A stretch of 64,000 nucleotides of DNA from Mycobacterium sp. ACS4054 (GCF_001667275.1 NZ_LZHV01000031.1:124001-188000); one strand, 5' to 3'. Counted from the stretch's first letter, positions 39,995 through 51,596 are shown. Notes: a model not told the origin generated them from the sequence alone. Numbers and translations are program-made.

Positions 39995-42900
39995 TCAGCT
40001 CCGGCCCTCCCGGAGCCTGGTGATCCAGGCCCGGGAGTCCGCGGGGTCGATGACGTCGTCGAGTTCGAAGGTGGTGGCGGCCCGCAGCGCCTTGCCGTGC
40101 TGGTAGGCCGCGGCCACCAGCTTGTCGAACAGTTCCTGGCGCTTGACGGGGTCGCCCTCGGCGGCCAGCTCCTTGCTGAACCCGAGGCGCACGGCGCCCT
40201 CGAGTCCCATCCCGCCGATCTCGCCGGTGGGCCACGCGACGGTGAACTGCGGGGCGCGGAAGGAACCGCCGGCCATCGCCATGGCGCCGAGCCCGTACCC
40301 CTTGCGCAGGATGATCATTCCGAGCGGCACGGTCAACCGCGCGCCCAGCACGAACATCCGCCCGAACCGCCGGACCGCCGCCTGGACCTCCGCATCGGGC
40401 CCCACCATGAAGCCCGGGGTGTCGCACAGCGAAATGACCGGCAGCCCAAACGATTCGCACAGGGCGAGGAAGTCGCCGGCCTTGTCGGCCGCCTCGGCGT
40501 CGATGGCGCCGCCCAGGTGGTGGGTGCTGTTCGCGATCAGCCCGTACGCCGCCCCTTCGACGCGGACGAGGGCGGTGACGATGCCGACGCCGTAGTCGGG
40601 TCGCAGCTGAAGCACCGAGCCGGTGTCGACGATCGCCTCGATCGCCCGATGCACGTCGTAGGCGCGTAATCGGTTCTCCGGCACCACATGCCGGGCCAGC
40701 TGCGGATCCGGCGCGGTCCAATCGTCCACGCCGCCCTGGAAATACGACAGATACCGCTTGGCCAGCGATACGGCGTGCGCCTCGTCGCGCGCGACGAGGC
40801 CGACCACGCCGTTGCGCCGCTGCACGCCGATCGGACCGATGGCCTCCGGCGGGTACACGCCGAGCCCGCCGCCCTCGATCATCGCGGGCCCACCCATCCC
40901 GATGTTGGCGTCCGGGGTCGCGATGATCACGTCGCACACCCCGGCCAGCGCGGCGTTTCCGGCGAAGCACCGGCCGGAGACGATCGATATCAACGGCACC
41001 CGCCCACTCAGCGCGGCCAGCATCCGGAACGTCGGCACGTCCAGCCCGGCGACGCCGCCGACGTCGGTGTCGCCCGGCCGGCCACCGCCGCCCTCGGCGA
41101 ACAGCACCACGGGCAGCCGTTTCCGGGTCGCCAGGTCGAACGCCCGGTCGGTCTTGGCGTGGTTGCGCATGCCTTGCGTGCCGGCCAACACGGTGTAGTC
41201 ATAGGACACCACGACGGCCTCGGCCGCGGCCCGCCCGAAGCGGTCGGCGCCGATCGTGGCCAGGCCGGCGACCAGGCCGTCGGCCGGGGTGTTGGCGATC
41301 AGGTCCTCCTCCGAGCGCCGGCTGCGTTGCGCCGCGATGGCCAGTGCGCCGTATTCGACGAAGCTGCCGGGATCGACGAGATCGGCGATGTTCTCCCGCG
41401 CCGTGCGGCGACCCTGCCGGTGCCGCTTGGCCACCGCGGCCTCCCGGCCCTCGTCGAGGGTAAACAGGTGCCGACGGCGCACCTCCTCGAGGTCGGCGCG
41501 CGTCCGGTCGAGATCCGTTGCCGCCGTGGCCAACTCGCCCCCGGCGGCGGCGTCGGTGCGAGTGAAGACCAGCAGCGGGTCGCCGGTGCCGACCACCTGC
41601 CCGGGCGACACCAGGACGCGCACGGTCCGCAGCGCGTCGGGCGCGGCGAGCACATGCTGCATCTTCATGGCTTCGAGGACGACGAGCTGGCTGCCCGCGC
41701 CGAAGTCGGCGCCCTCGGGCGCCACCTCGACGACGGTGCCGGCCAGCTGGGCCCGCAGTACGTCCTCGCCGGGATACAGCTCGACCGGCGCGGCCCGGAC
41801 CTCGTGCTGGTGTGTCGACGCCGACGCCGCCAGCTCCGGCAGCTTGTCGTCGAGGAAAGCGGTGGTCACCCAACCGGATTCCAGCGCGGGGTCACACAGC
41901 AGCTCACGCAGGAAGTCGACGTTGGTGCGGACGCCCTCGATGCCGAACTCCGCGAGGGCGGTGCGGGCCTTCCGCAGCGCCGCCGGGGCCGACGACCCGT
42001 GCACGCGCGCGACGACCTTGGCCAGCAGCGAGTCGTATTGTCCGTTGACGACCAGGCCGGCCCGGCCGTAGGTGTCGACGCGGATCCCGGGCCCGCTCGG
42101 CGGACTGAACGCGGTAAGCGTGCCGGCCGCGGGAACGACGGACAGGTCGGGCGCGAACGTCTCCGTGTTGACCCGGGCCTGGATCGCGATGCCGCGATGC
42201 GCGGCGGGCTCGCCGATGACTTCGTTACCGTCGGAGGCGATTCCGGCCGGCAGGCCGAGCTGGTAATAGGAGGCGCCGCCCGCGATGGCCAGCTGTAGGG
42301 CCACCAGGTCGAAGCCGGTGGTCTCCTCGGTGATGGTGTGCTCCACCTGGATTCTGGGGTTCACTTCGAGGAACACGAATTCCTCACCGGCGACCAGGAA
42401 TTCGACCGTGGCCAGCCCGCGCAGCGCGACGCGCGCGCACAACCTGGCCGCGGCCTGGTGCAAGTCGTGCCGCAGCCTGTCGGAAAGCCCTTGGGCGGGG
42501 GCGATTTCGACGAGCTTCTGATAGCGCCGCTGGATGCTGCAGTCGCGGTCGCCGAGCGCGAGCGCGCGCGTTTGGTGCCCCGCCGGCGCGGCGACGACCT
42601 GAACCTCGATGTGCCGCGCGCCGTCGAGCAGCGCCTCGGCGAACAGCGCAGGATCGCCGAAGCCCAGTTGCGCCTCCGCGGCGCACTGTCGGCAGGCGCC
42701 GGCGATCTGGTCGGCGCGGCGCACCGCGCGCATCCCCCGGCCGCCCCCGCCGGCGAGCGCCTTGATCATGATGGCGCCGCCCTGGGTCGCGAAGAACGCC
42801 TCGATGTCCGCGACGCTGCTCGGCCCGTCGGTCGCGGGCAACACCGGCACCCCGGCGGCGACGGCGGCGGCGCGGGCGGCGGTCTTGTTGCCCAGCAGTT

Positions 42901-43228
42901 CGAGCGCGTCGGCGCCCGGTCCGACGAACGCGTACCCGGCGCCGACGCAGGCGCGGGCGAATTCGGCGTTCTCGCTGAGGAAGCCGTACCCGGGGTGGAT
43001 CAGCTCCGCACCCGAGCTCTTGGCCGCGGCCAGCAGGGCGGGCTGGTCCAGGTAGGCGCGCGGCCCGGCGCCCGGCAGCCCGATCGCCTCGTCGGCCGCG
43101 TGCACGTGCGGGCTCTCGGCATCGTCCTCGGCGTAGACGGCGACGGTTCGCATGCCCAATTCGACTGCGGTGCGGACGATTCGGAGCGCGATCTCGCCGC
43201 GGTTGGCGATCAGCACCGTCGCGCTCAT
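39995..43228 (-). CDS. Single-chain long-chain acyl-CoA carboxylase (BC-BCCP-CT)
   Basis: 1077-residue biotin enzyme with all activities in one chain. Biotin carboxylase, about 1-450: ATVLIANRGEIALRI, ALAGGGGRGMR and EVNPRIQVEHTITEE. Biotin carrier domain, about 485-560: biotinyl lysine K522 in LEAMKMQ. Carboxyltransferase, about 590-1077: fused N and C halves, with GGRPGDTDVGG, SGRCFAGNAALAG and CDTPGFMVG. The same layout is known for the hexameric long-chain acyl-CoA carboxylase of M. avium subsp. paratuberculosis. The ATG at 43228 overlaps the stop of the acyl-CoA synthetase gene (ATGA), so ligase and carboxylase are made together: activate a fatty acid, then carboxylate it. Confidence 0.92.
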   Translation of the reverse strand: MSATVLIANRGEIALRIVRTAVELGMRTVAVYAEDDAESPHVHAADEAIGLPGAGPRAYLDQPALLAAAKSSGAELIHPGYGFLSENAEFARACVGAGYAFVGPGADALELLGNKTAARAAAVAAGVPVLPATDGPSSVADIEAFFATQGGAIMIKALAGGGGRGMRAVRRADQIAGACRQCAAEAQLGFGDPALFAEALLDGARHIEVQVVAAPAGHQTRALALGDRDCSIQRRYQKLVEIAPAQGLSDRLRHDLHQAAARLCARVALRGLATVEFLVAGEEFVFLEVNPRIQVEHTITEETTGFDLVALQLAIAGGASYYQLGLPAGIASDGNEVIGEPAAHRGIAIQARVNTETFAPDLSVVPAAGTLTAFSPPSGPGIRVDTYGRAGLVVNGQYDSLLAKVVARVHGSSAPAALRKARTALAEFGIEGVRTNVDFLRELLCDPALESGWVTTAFLDDKLPELAASASTHQHEVRAAPVELYPGEDVLRAQLAGTVVEVAPEGADFGAGSQLVVLEAMKMQHVLAAPDALRTVRVLVSPGQVVGTGDPLLVFTRTDAAAGGELATAATDLDRTRADLEEVRRRHLFTLDEGREAAVAKRHRQGRRTARENIADLVDPGSFVEYGALAIAAQRSRRSEEDLIANTPADGLVAGLATIGADRFGRAAAEAVVVSYDYTVLAGTQGMRNHAKTDRAFDLATRKRLPVVLFAEGGGGRPGDTDVGGVAGLDVPTFRMLAALSGRVPLISIVSGRCFAGNAALAGVCDVIIATPDANIGMGGPAMIEGGGLGVYPPEAIGPIGVQRRNGVVGLVARDEAHAVSLAKRYLSYFQGGVDDWTAPDPQLARHVVPENRLRAYDVHRAIEAIVDTGSVLQLRPDYGVGIVTALVRVEGAAYGLIANSTHHLGGAIDAEAADKAGDFLALCESFGLPVISLCDTPGFMVGPDAEVQAAVRRFGRMFVLGARLTVPLGMIILRKGYGLGAMAMAGGSFRAPQFTVAWPTGEIGGMGLEGAVRLGFSKELAAEGDPVKRQELFDKLVAAAYQHGKALRAATTFELDDVIDPADSRAWITRLREGRS

Positions 43229-44760
43229 CGCAGCGGCTCCCCCCACTGCACCTGCTCGCGAAGCCTGCCCTTGAGCAGCTTGCCGCCGGCGTTGCGCGGC
43301 AGCGCGGCGTCGACCACCGTGACGTACTGCGGCACCTTGAAGTCGGCGAGCCGCTCGCGGCAGTGGTCGAGCACCGCCGGCACGTCGATCTCGTCGGCGC
43401 CGCCGAACAGCACCGCGCCCACCTTCTCACCCATGACGTCGTCGGGAACCGCCAGCACGCACGCGTCGGCGACGCCGGGCGCCGCCAGCAGCGCCGCTTC
43501 CACCTCGACGCTGGAGACGTTTTCGCCGCCGCGGTTGATGATGTCCTTGAGGCGGTCGACGATGTGCACGCGCCCCGCCCCGTCGACCCGCACCACGTCG
43601 CCGGTGTGCAACCAGCCGTCCACGATGGTCGCCGCGGTCGCTTCCGGGCGGTTCCAGTACCGGGCGGTGACGTTCGCGCCACGCACCACCAGCTCGCCGA
43701 CGCCCTCCTCGTCGCCGCCGAATGGAATCAGTCCTAGGTCGACGGAGGGCACCGCGTACCCGACCGAGTCGGCGTGCTCCACGGCGTCCCGGCTCGGGAG
43801 CACGGTCATCAGCGAGGCCGTCTCGGTCATGCCGTAGCCGTTGAACACCGTTGCTTGCGGAAAGGCGTTCTGCACCGAACGCACCAGCGACGGGGCGATC
43901 GGGGCGCCGCCGTAGCCCGCCCAGCGGACGCCCGAGACGTCGGCGTCGGCAAAGCCGCTGTGCCGCAACATCAGTGCGTAGACGGCCGGGACGGTGACCA
44001 TGACGGAGATGCGCTCGGCGGCCAGCGTGGCGATCAACCCGTCCAGGTTGAGGGCGGGCATGATCACCGAGGCCCCGCCCAGCCGGGTGGCGGCCAGCAG
44101 TTGGGAGTTGCAACCGGTCACGTGGAAGAGCGGCACCGAGATCAGCGTGCGCATCGCTTCGCCCAGGTCGCGCGGCTGGTCGAGGCAGCGAATCGCGTTC
44201 TCCGTGTTGGTCAAGAAGGCCTCGTGGGTGGTCGGCACCCCCTTGGGGTGGCCGGTGGTGCCCGACGTGTAGAACAGCGCGGCCACGTCGGCGCGGTCCA
44301 GTCGCTCCGTCACATGCGGCTGGCCGTCGGGCAGCGGCGTGTCCGCCGCCAGGTCCAGGGTGGCCCCGGAGTCGTCGAGGACGAACTCGACTTCCGGTTG
44401 CGCCGAGCGGGTATTGACCGCCACCGCAACACCACCGGCCATCACGATGCCCCAGAACGCCAGCACCCAGTCGACGCCGGCGGGGTAACGCACCGCGACG
44501 CGGTCACCGTGTCGCAACCCGCCCGCGCGCAGCCCGCCGGCGACGCGCGCCGCGCGGTCCCACAGCTGGCGGTAGGTCAATCGGCCGGCACCGAGTTCGG
44601 CCACCGCCTCGCTGTCCGGGCGCTGCTCGACCTGTTCGGCGAGCATGTCCAGCAGCGTGTCGGGCAGGTCGTCGTAATGCGGGACACCGTCGGCGTCGCG
44701 GGTCACGCCTGTCGTCGGGAAGGGGTTATGGCCGCGCGGAATTTCGATCACTGGAGGCAT
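43225..44760 (-). CDS. AMP-forming acyl-CoA synthetase (FadD-like)
   Basis: 511 residues of the ANL superfamily. Motifs: FYTSGTTGHPKGV (P-loop), NGYGMTETASL, the adenylate aspartate in WLHTGDVV, DRLKDIINRGGENV and the C-terminal lysine in PRNAGGKLLKGRL. It activates a carboxylic acid to its CoA thioester. ATG at 44760, divergent from the thioesterase with 33 bases between. Translationally coupled to the carboxylase downstream, which suggests that its product is the carboxylase substrate. Confidence 0.9.
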   Translation of the reverse strand: MPPVIEIPRGHNPFPTTGVTRDADGVPHYDDLPDTLLDMLAEQVEQRPDSEAVAELGAGRLTYRQLWDRAARVAGGLRAGGLRHGDRVAVRYPAGVDWVLAFWGIVMAGGVAVAVNTRSAQPEVEFVLDDSGATLDLAADTPLPDGQPHVTERLDRADVAALFYTSGTTGHPKGVPTTHEAFLTNTENAIRCLDQPRDLGEAMRTLISVPLFHVTGCNSQLLAATRLGGASVIMPALNLDGLIATLAAERISVMVTVPAVYALMLRHSGFADADVSGVRWAGYGGAPIAPSLVRSVQNAFPQATVFNGYGMTETASLMTVLPSRDAVEHADSVGYAVPSVDLGLIPFGGDEEGVGELVVRGANVTARYWNRPEATAATIVDGWLHTGDVVRVDGAGRVHIVDRLKDIINRGGENVSSVEVEAALLAAPGVADACVLAVPDDVMGEKVGAVLFGGADEIDVPAVLDHCRERLADFKVPQYVTVVDAALPRNAGGKLLKGRLREQVQWGEPLR

Positions 44761-44793
44761 GCCCGGTCCTTACTATCGGCGTGTCCTATCGTG

Positions 44794-45633
44794 ATGGCCG
44801 TGACGGTCGACGATTCCGCCATCATGCCCGAGGCGTTCTTCACTGTCGACGGTGACTCCTTTGTGCCGGGCCCGCTGACCCGGGGACCGTGGGGGGCCGC
44901 GATGGGCGGTCAGAACGTCGGCGGCCTGTTGGGTTGGGGCATAGAGCAATCCGGCATCGAGCCGGACTTTCAGCCCGCCCGCCTCACGGTCGACCTGCTC
45001 CGCCCGGCGTTGCTCGAGCCGGTGCAGATCCGGACCTCGGTGCAGCGGGAGGGCAGGCGGATCAAGCTCGTCGACGGCGCGCTGGTGCAGGGCGGCAACA
45101 CCGTCGCCCGGGCCAGTGCGCTGTTCCTGCGCCGAGGGGAGCATCCCGAAGGGGAGGTGTGGTCCGCGCCCCTGGCGATGCCGCCGCCTCCGCCCGATTC
45201 CGGCGGTGTCCCGGACGACATGCCGTTTCTGATCTGGGGCTACGGGGCCACCGACGCGGGCAGTCCGGGCATCGCGGCCGGTGAGTGGGAACAGTCCCAC
45301 TCCCGAAAGTTCGCCTGGACGAGGGTATTTCGCCCGATGGTGCAGGGCTACCCGCTGACCCCGTTCACCCGACTGGCCTTCGTCGGGGACATCACGAGTT
45401 CGCTGACCCATTGGGGCACAGGCGGTTTGCGCTACATCAACGCCGACTACACCGTCACCGCCAGCCGCCTGCCCGACGGTGAATTCCTGGGGCTGGCGGC
45501 GCAAAGCCATTACGGCGCGGCCGGGGTGGCCACCGGCGCCGCCACCCTGTTCGACCGGCACGGGCCGATCGGCACCAGCTCGGCGCTGGCCCTGGCCCAA
45601 CCGGCCGAGGCGTTCAAACCGACCTACACCTAG
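44794..45633 (+). CDS. Acyl-CoA thioesterase-like (double hot-dog) protein
   Basis: 279 residues resembling the TesB-like/acyl-CoA thioesterase double hot-dog group: N-terminal half GGQNVGGLLGWGIEQSG and RLTVDLLRPALLEPVQIRT; C-terminal half YPLTPFTRLAFVGDITSSLTHWG and YINADYTVTASRLPDGEFLG. Proteins of this type hydrolyse acyl-CoAs. The start is ATG 44794. Divergent from the acyl-CoA synthetase-carboxylase operon and probably part of the same metabolic unit. Confidence 0.8.
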   Translation: MAVTVDDSAIMPEAFFTVDGDSFVPGPLTRGPWGAAMGGQNVGGLLGWGIEQSGIEPDFQPARLTVDLLRPALLEPVQIRTSVQREGRRIKLVDGALVQGGNTVARASALFLRRGEHPEGEVWSAPLAMPPPPPDSGGVPDDMPFLIWGYGATDAGSPGIAAGEWEQSHSRKFAWTRVFRPMVQGYPLTPFTRLAFVGDITSSLTHWGTGGLRYINADYTVTASRLPDGEFLGLAAQSHYGAAGVATGAATLFDRHGPIGTSSALALAQPAEAFKPTYT

Positions 45634-45638
45634 ACGGC

Positions 45639-46094
45639 TCATTCCATGAGCTGGGCGGCGACCGTCGCGCCGAGTTCCCAGCAGGCCTCCAGGTCGCCCT
45701 TGTCCGGCTTGCCCGAAACCAGCACGGTCTCAGCGGCTTTCACCCAGCCGAGCCCCGTCGTGATCGACATGACGCCGCGTTCGGCGCCCTCGGTGCCCTC
45801 GTTGCCGTGCAGGTAGAGGCCGAACGGGCGCCCACGCGACGAGTCCAGCAGCTGGTAGTAGGCGCAGTCGAACGCGTGCTTGAGCGCCCCGCTCATGTAG
45901 CCCAGGTTCGCCGGGCTGCCCAGCAGATAGCCGTCGGCTTGCAGCATCTCGGCCGGCGACACCGTCAGCGCCGGCCGCCGAACGACCTCCACGCCCTCGA
46001 TCTCGGGGTCGGTGGCGCCGGAGACGACCGCCTCGAACATCTCGTGGCAGTGCGGGGAGGGCGTGTGGTGGACGATCAGCAGGGTCTTACTCAT
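45639..46094 (-). CDS. Flavodoxin-fold NAD(P)H-dependent reductase (Rv2771c type)
   Basis: 151 residues with a flavodoxin-like fold: LLIVHHTPSPHCHEMFEAV at the FMN-phosphate loop and GSPANLGYMSGALKHAFDCAY at the isoalloxazine loop. Likely an FMN-binding reductase; partner unknown. Its ATG overlaps the stop of the upstream membrane protein gene in ATGA. Lies at the end of a dapB-led leftward run. Confidence 0.83.
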   Translation of the reverse strand: MSKTLLIVHHTPSPHCHEMFEAVVSGATDPEIEGVEVVRRPALTVSPAEMLQADGYLLGSPANLGYMSGALKHAFDCAYYQLLDSSRGRPFGLYLHGNEGTEGAERGVMSITTGLGWVKAAETVLVSGKPDKGDLEACWELGATVAAQLME

Positions 46095-46543
46095 TGGCGG
46101 CCCTGCAATTGGAGGGCGGTCTTCATGGCCTCGCGCGCCCGGCGGCGATCCCCCGCGTAGTCGTACGCGCGGGCCAGCCGGTACCAGCGCCGCCAGTCGT
46201 CGGGGTGGTCTTCCACTTCGGTGCGCACGGAGGCGAACAGCGCGTCGGCGGCGTTCCGTTCGATGCGGCCGGACGCCCGTCGCGGCAGCGCGCTGGTGTC
46301 GAGCTCCATGCCGTCGGCCGCGATCAGATCGGCGAGCTTCTGGTGGGCGAACCCGAACCGCAGCGTCGCCACCATGGCCCACAGCCCGATCAGGGGCATG
46401 ATCAGCACCGCCAGCCCCAGGCCCACGACGGCCGCCCGGCCGGAGGCGATCATCGCGACGGCCATCCGCCCCAGCAGCACGAAGTACGCCAGCATCGCCA
46501 CGCACAGGAAAGCGATCAGCAACTGGGTGCGCAGGGCTGAGTT

Positions 46544-46546
<3 letters not shown>
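46091..46546 (-). CDS. Two-helix membrane protein with TPR-like tail (Rv2772c type)
   Basis: 151 residues: membrane helices at about 8-30 and 38-62, then a soluble C-terminal domain whose WRRWYRLARAYDYAGDRRRA resembles a single TPR-type helix pair. Conserved in mycobacteria between dapB and the flavodoxin-like gene; function unknown. Its start codon lies inside the first unit of a 14-base triplication that also spans the dapB stop. Its stop overlaps the next gene in ATGA. Confidence 0.78.
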
Positions 46547-48751
<2,205 letters not shown>

Positions 48752-48757
48752 CGACGC

Positions 48758-49840
48758 CTAAATCTTGAACCGCCCGGCGAATCCGCGCAGCGGGAGGTCG
48801 GCGCTGGTGATGAGTCCCGGCGGGGCCGCGACGACCGATTTGATCGAGGCCAGCGCGGGCATGCCGGTCACGGTCATGCCGATGGAGGCGAAGTTATCCG
48901 GGTTGGACAGGTCCACACCGGGCTTGGGGAAAATCATGTGCTTGTTGTAGATGCAAGGGTCGCCCTTGATCTGAGTGATGTAGCAGCCCTTGATGTTCCA
49001 GCTCGGGTCGGTGTGTGGGGTCATCTGCCACTCCAGGTGTGTCTCAACCCGGGGAACGCCGGCCACCATGCCCTGGTACTTGATGTAGTTGCCGCCCAGC
49101 GAGCCCTTGGGCAGCGTGTACCACCCCAGGTCGACGTCCTTGGTGCAGGCGCCGAGCTCGTAGCTGAACTTCACCTCGTCCAGCGGCAGGTCGAAGCAGT
49201 CCGCCATCATCAGCACGCTGTCGGCGAAGACGCGGGTGTACTTCTCCAGCTTGCGCGGGATCTCCGGGTCGTCGACCGGCTGGCCGTAGCCCACCTCGAT
49301 CCAGGTGTCCTTGGAGTGATGGCATGAGACGTCGACGGATTCGATGGTGGTGACGTTTTCGATATCGGCAACGTCGGCCGAGCACACGACGCCCAGGATC
49401 TGGTTCAGGCCCGGGTTCATCCCGGTCCCGTAGAACGTGGCGCCGCCCTTCTCGCAGGCCTCGGCCAACAGTTGGCTCACCGGCTTGCCCGACGGGTGCG
49501 GGTGGTTCTTGTCGCGGTGCCAGCCGGTGATCCAGTCGGCGGTGGTGACGATATCGATGCCCGCCTCGAGCACTGTTACGTACAGGTCCTCGTCGGGGAA
49601 CACGCCGTGAAACGTGAGCACGTCCGGTTTGGAGGCGATGATCTCCTCGACGCTCCCGGTGAACATGACCCCGTTGGACCCCACCCCGGCGAATTCGCCC
49701 GTGTCCTTGCCGACCTTCTCCGCCGAATAAGCATGCACCCCAACGAGTTCCAGGTCAGGATGGGTGGCGATCCGTCTGATCATCTCCGAGCCGACGTTTC
49801 CGCTGCCAACCTGGAAGACACGGATCGGTGCGCTACTCAT
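48758..49840 (-). CDS. DapB/DAP-dehydrogenase-like NAD(P)-binding oxidoreductase
   Basis: 360 residues. Rossmann motif QVGSGNVGSEM (GxGxxG at 12-17); the architecture resembles dihydrodipicolinate reductase-like and 2,4-diaminopentanoate dehydrogenase-like proteins, but the DapB motif is absent and the protein is much longer than DapB, so it is not the lysine enzyme. Its ATG overlaps the stop of the Rieske oxygenase gene (ATGA), so the pair should act in one pathway; in actinobacteria relatives of this gene are often near sterol or lipid oxidation genes. Substrate unknown. Confidence 0.8.
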   Translation of the reverse strand: MSSAPIRVFQVGSGNVGSEMIRRIATHPDLELVGVHAYSAEKVGKDTGEFAGVGSNGVMFTGSVEEIIASKPDVLTFHGVFPDEDLYVTVLEAGIDIVTTADWITGWHRDKNHPHPSGKPVSQLLAEACEKGGATFYGTGMNPGLNQILGVVCSADVADIENVTTIESVDVSCHHSKDTWIEVGYGQPVDDPEIPRKLEKYTRVFADSVLMMADCFDLPLDEVKFSYELGACTKDVDLGWYTLPKGSLGGNYIKYQGMVAGVPRVETHLEWQMTPHTDPSWNIKGCYITQIKGDPCIYNKHMIFPKPGVDLSNPDNFASIGMTVTGMPALASIKSVVAAPPGLITSADLPLRGFAGRFKI

Positions 49841-50844
49841 TGCATAGAGCCTTCCTGTGTTGCGAACGCCTCGGGATAGAACTGCTTGGCCCACTTGCGG
49901 ATTGCGGTGAAGCCCTCGTACTCGTCGGTGGCCAGCGCCGGCGGGTCGGAATAGCGCTGGTGCTGCCAGATCTCGATGTCCTGCTCGAACTGGCGGATCA
50001 CTTCGCGGCCGAACTCGGCCGCCTTGCGCTCGGCGCGGGCCGGGTCCTTGCCAGGGCTGCGGCCGATGTAGACCATGAACCGGACATCGGAGGTGCACTC
50101 GTCGACCGGGGTGACCGCGGAGATGGTGCGGTTGTCGATCATCCCCCAGCTCTTGGTCACCGCGATGCCCAGGCCGCCGTTGACGGCCTCCACCCCGCTG
50201 TTGACATCCTCGATCTTCTGCCCGTCGTCACCCTCGAACGTGATGGTGAAGTCGACGAACGACACCGGCTCCGCGAAGTCGTGGCGGGTGAACACCGGCA
50301 CGATGGGCGTGTTGTGCACGAACTTGAAATGCGCGAAGTCCACACCGTTTTCGAGCACATACTGCGGATGCAGTTCCAGGGCCTGCCGGTACAACCGCTG
50401 CTGCGGGTAGTAGTCGTCCGCGCCGCCGCCGTCGCGGAACGCGCCGAACACGTCCGGCGCGTCGAAGTACGGGTCACGGCGATCGACGTCGTGCCAGATG
50501 TAGACCGAGGCGTTGCGTTCCACCACAGGATACGTGCGGATACGACGGCCGCGGTTCGGCCGATCCTGGTAGGGAATGCAGACGTTGCGACCCTCGCCGC
50601 TCCACTGCCACCCGTGGAACGGGCACTGCAGCACCTCGCCGACCACCTTGCCGCCGTAACCCAAGTGCGCGCCGAGGTGTTCGCAGTAGGCGTTCATCAC
50701 GGTGAGCTGCCCGGACTCGGCCCGCCACGCGACCATCTCCTGGCCGAAGTACTTCATCTTGTGCACGTCGCCCACGCCGATCTCGTCGGACCAGGCGACT
50801 TGGAACCAGCCGGTTGGTTTCATCGACAACGGCGGCTTAGCCAT
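49837..50844 (-). CDS. Rieske non-heme iron oxygenase (KshA-like)
   Basis: 335 residues. Rieske [2Fe-2S] ligands: C54-x-H56 and C74-x2-H77 (CEHLGAHLGYGG, CPFHGW). Mononuclear iron site: VDFAHFKFVHNT, with D/H-x4-H spacing. The length and the N-terminal MKPTGWFQVAWSDEI are like 3-ketosteroid 9alpha-hydroxylase oxygenases, but substrate identity cannot be claimed. Its reductase partner (KshB-like) is not in the window. The ATG at 50844 has AAGGAGG. Divergent from a TetR gene, 101 bases apart. Confidence 0.87.
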   Translation of the reverse strand: MAKPPLSMKPTGWFQVAWSDEIGVGDVHKMKYFGQEMVAWRAESGQLTVMNAYCEHLGAHLGYGGKVVGEVLQCPFHGWQWSGEGRNVCIPYQDRPNRGRRIRTYPVVERNASVYIWHDVDRRDPYFDAPDVFGAFRDGGGADDYYPQQRLYRQALELHPQYVLENGVDFAHFKFVHNTPIVPVFTRHDFAEPVSFVDFTITFEGDDGQKIEDVNSGVEAVNGGLGIAVTKSWGMIDNRTISAVTPVDECTSDVRFMVYIGRSPGKDPARAERKAAEFGREVIRQFEQDIEIWQHQRYSDPPALATDEYEGFTAIRKWAKQFYPEAFATQEGSMQ

Positions 50845-50945
50845 GCGGGATCCCTCCTTGGATACGAATGATAGGCAACGCCCGCCAAAAATCAAAGTAC
50901 CCTCTATGAAACCTTCACCGCTGCCCCGCGCGATAGGCTCGGCAG

Positions 50946-51596
50946 ATGACTCGGCAGGTCAGCGGGTCCGGAACCGTGAACCGGCGCCCCAACCGACGTG
51001 GCAACGCCACGCGGGAGAGCATGCTCGAGGCCGCGCTCAAGTCGTTGGCCTCCGGCGACCCGGGCTCGGTGTCGGCCAATCGCATCGCCAAGGACATCGG
51101 CGCCACCTGGGGCGCGGTGCAGTACCAGTTCGGCGACACCGACGGGTTTTGGGCGGCGGTGCTGCACCGCACCGCCGAGCGCCGCGCCGCGACCTTTTCA
51201 ACGCTGTCGACGCCCGTCTCGCAGCACGCGCCCCTGCGTGAGCGGGTGGGCGCCATCATCGACACCCTCTACGACGGGTTGGCCTCGCCTGATTCCCGCG
51301 CGATCGAGAACCTGCGGGCCGCGCTCCCCCGCGACCCCGACGAGCTCGAGCGCCTGTTTCCGCGCACCGCCGCCGAGCTGTTCTCCTGGGGCAAGAGCTG
51401 GCTGGAAACCTGCCAGCACGCCTTTGCCGGGCTGGACGTCGACCCGGACCGGGTGCGCGAGGTGGCCGCGCTGATCCCCGGCGCGATGCGCGGGTTGGTC
51501 TCCGAGCGCCAGCTCGGCTCGTACGCGGACCTGGACATGGCGCGGCGCGGCCTGACCAACGCGCTGGCCGCCTACCTGGAGCCAACCCGCCGGTGA
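50946..51596 (+). CDS. TetR-family transcriptional regulator
   Basis: 216 residues. N-terminal HTH (residues about 20-65): RESMLEAALKSLASGDPGSV then RIAKDIGATWGAVQYQFGDTDGFW. The rest is the helical ligand domain. Divergent from the Rieske oxygenase-reductase operon, which it probably controls. I found no clear palindrome in the 101-base gap between them. Its stop overlaps the GNAT start (GTGA). Confidence 0.88.
   Translation: MTRQVSGSGTVNRRPNRRGNATRESMLEAALKSLASGDPGSVSANRIAKDIGATWGAVQYQFGDTDGFWAAVLHRTAERRAATFSTLSTPVSQHAPLRERVGAIIDTLYDGLASPDSRAIENLRAALPRDPDELERLFPRTAAELFSWGKSWLETCQHAFAGLDVDPDRVREVAALIPGAMRGLVSERQLGSYADLDMARRGLTNALAAYLEPTRR

Noticed and set aside
40688..42298. 536-codon plus-strand frame opposite the acyl-CoA carboxylase
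   Set aside because: Antisense to intact carboxylase motifs; composition is typical of a high-GC shadow frame.
48758..49840. Second dapB
   Set aside because: The protein is 115 residues longer than DapB and lacks the HH-x2-K-x-D-x-PSGTA motif found in the real DapB at 46571-47308.
49837..50844. Naming the Rieske oxygenase kshA
   Set aside because: Ligand spacing fits many Rieske oxygenases; without a tree or a nearby sterol gene cluster the substrate cannot be fixed.
50845..50945. TetR operator between the Rieske and TetR genes
   Set aside because: Two GATAGGC-like stretches (near 50871 and 50931) are direct, short and far apart; no palindrome of useful length was found.
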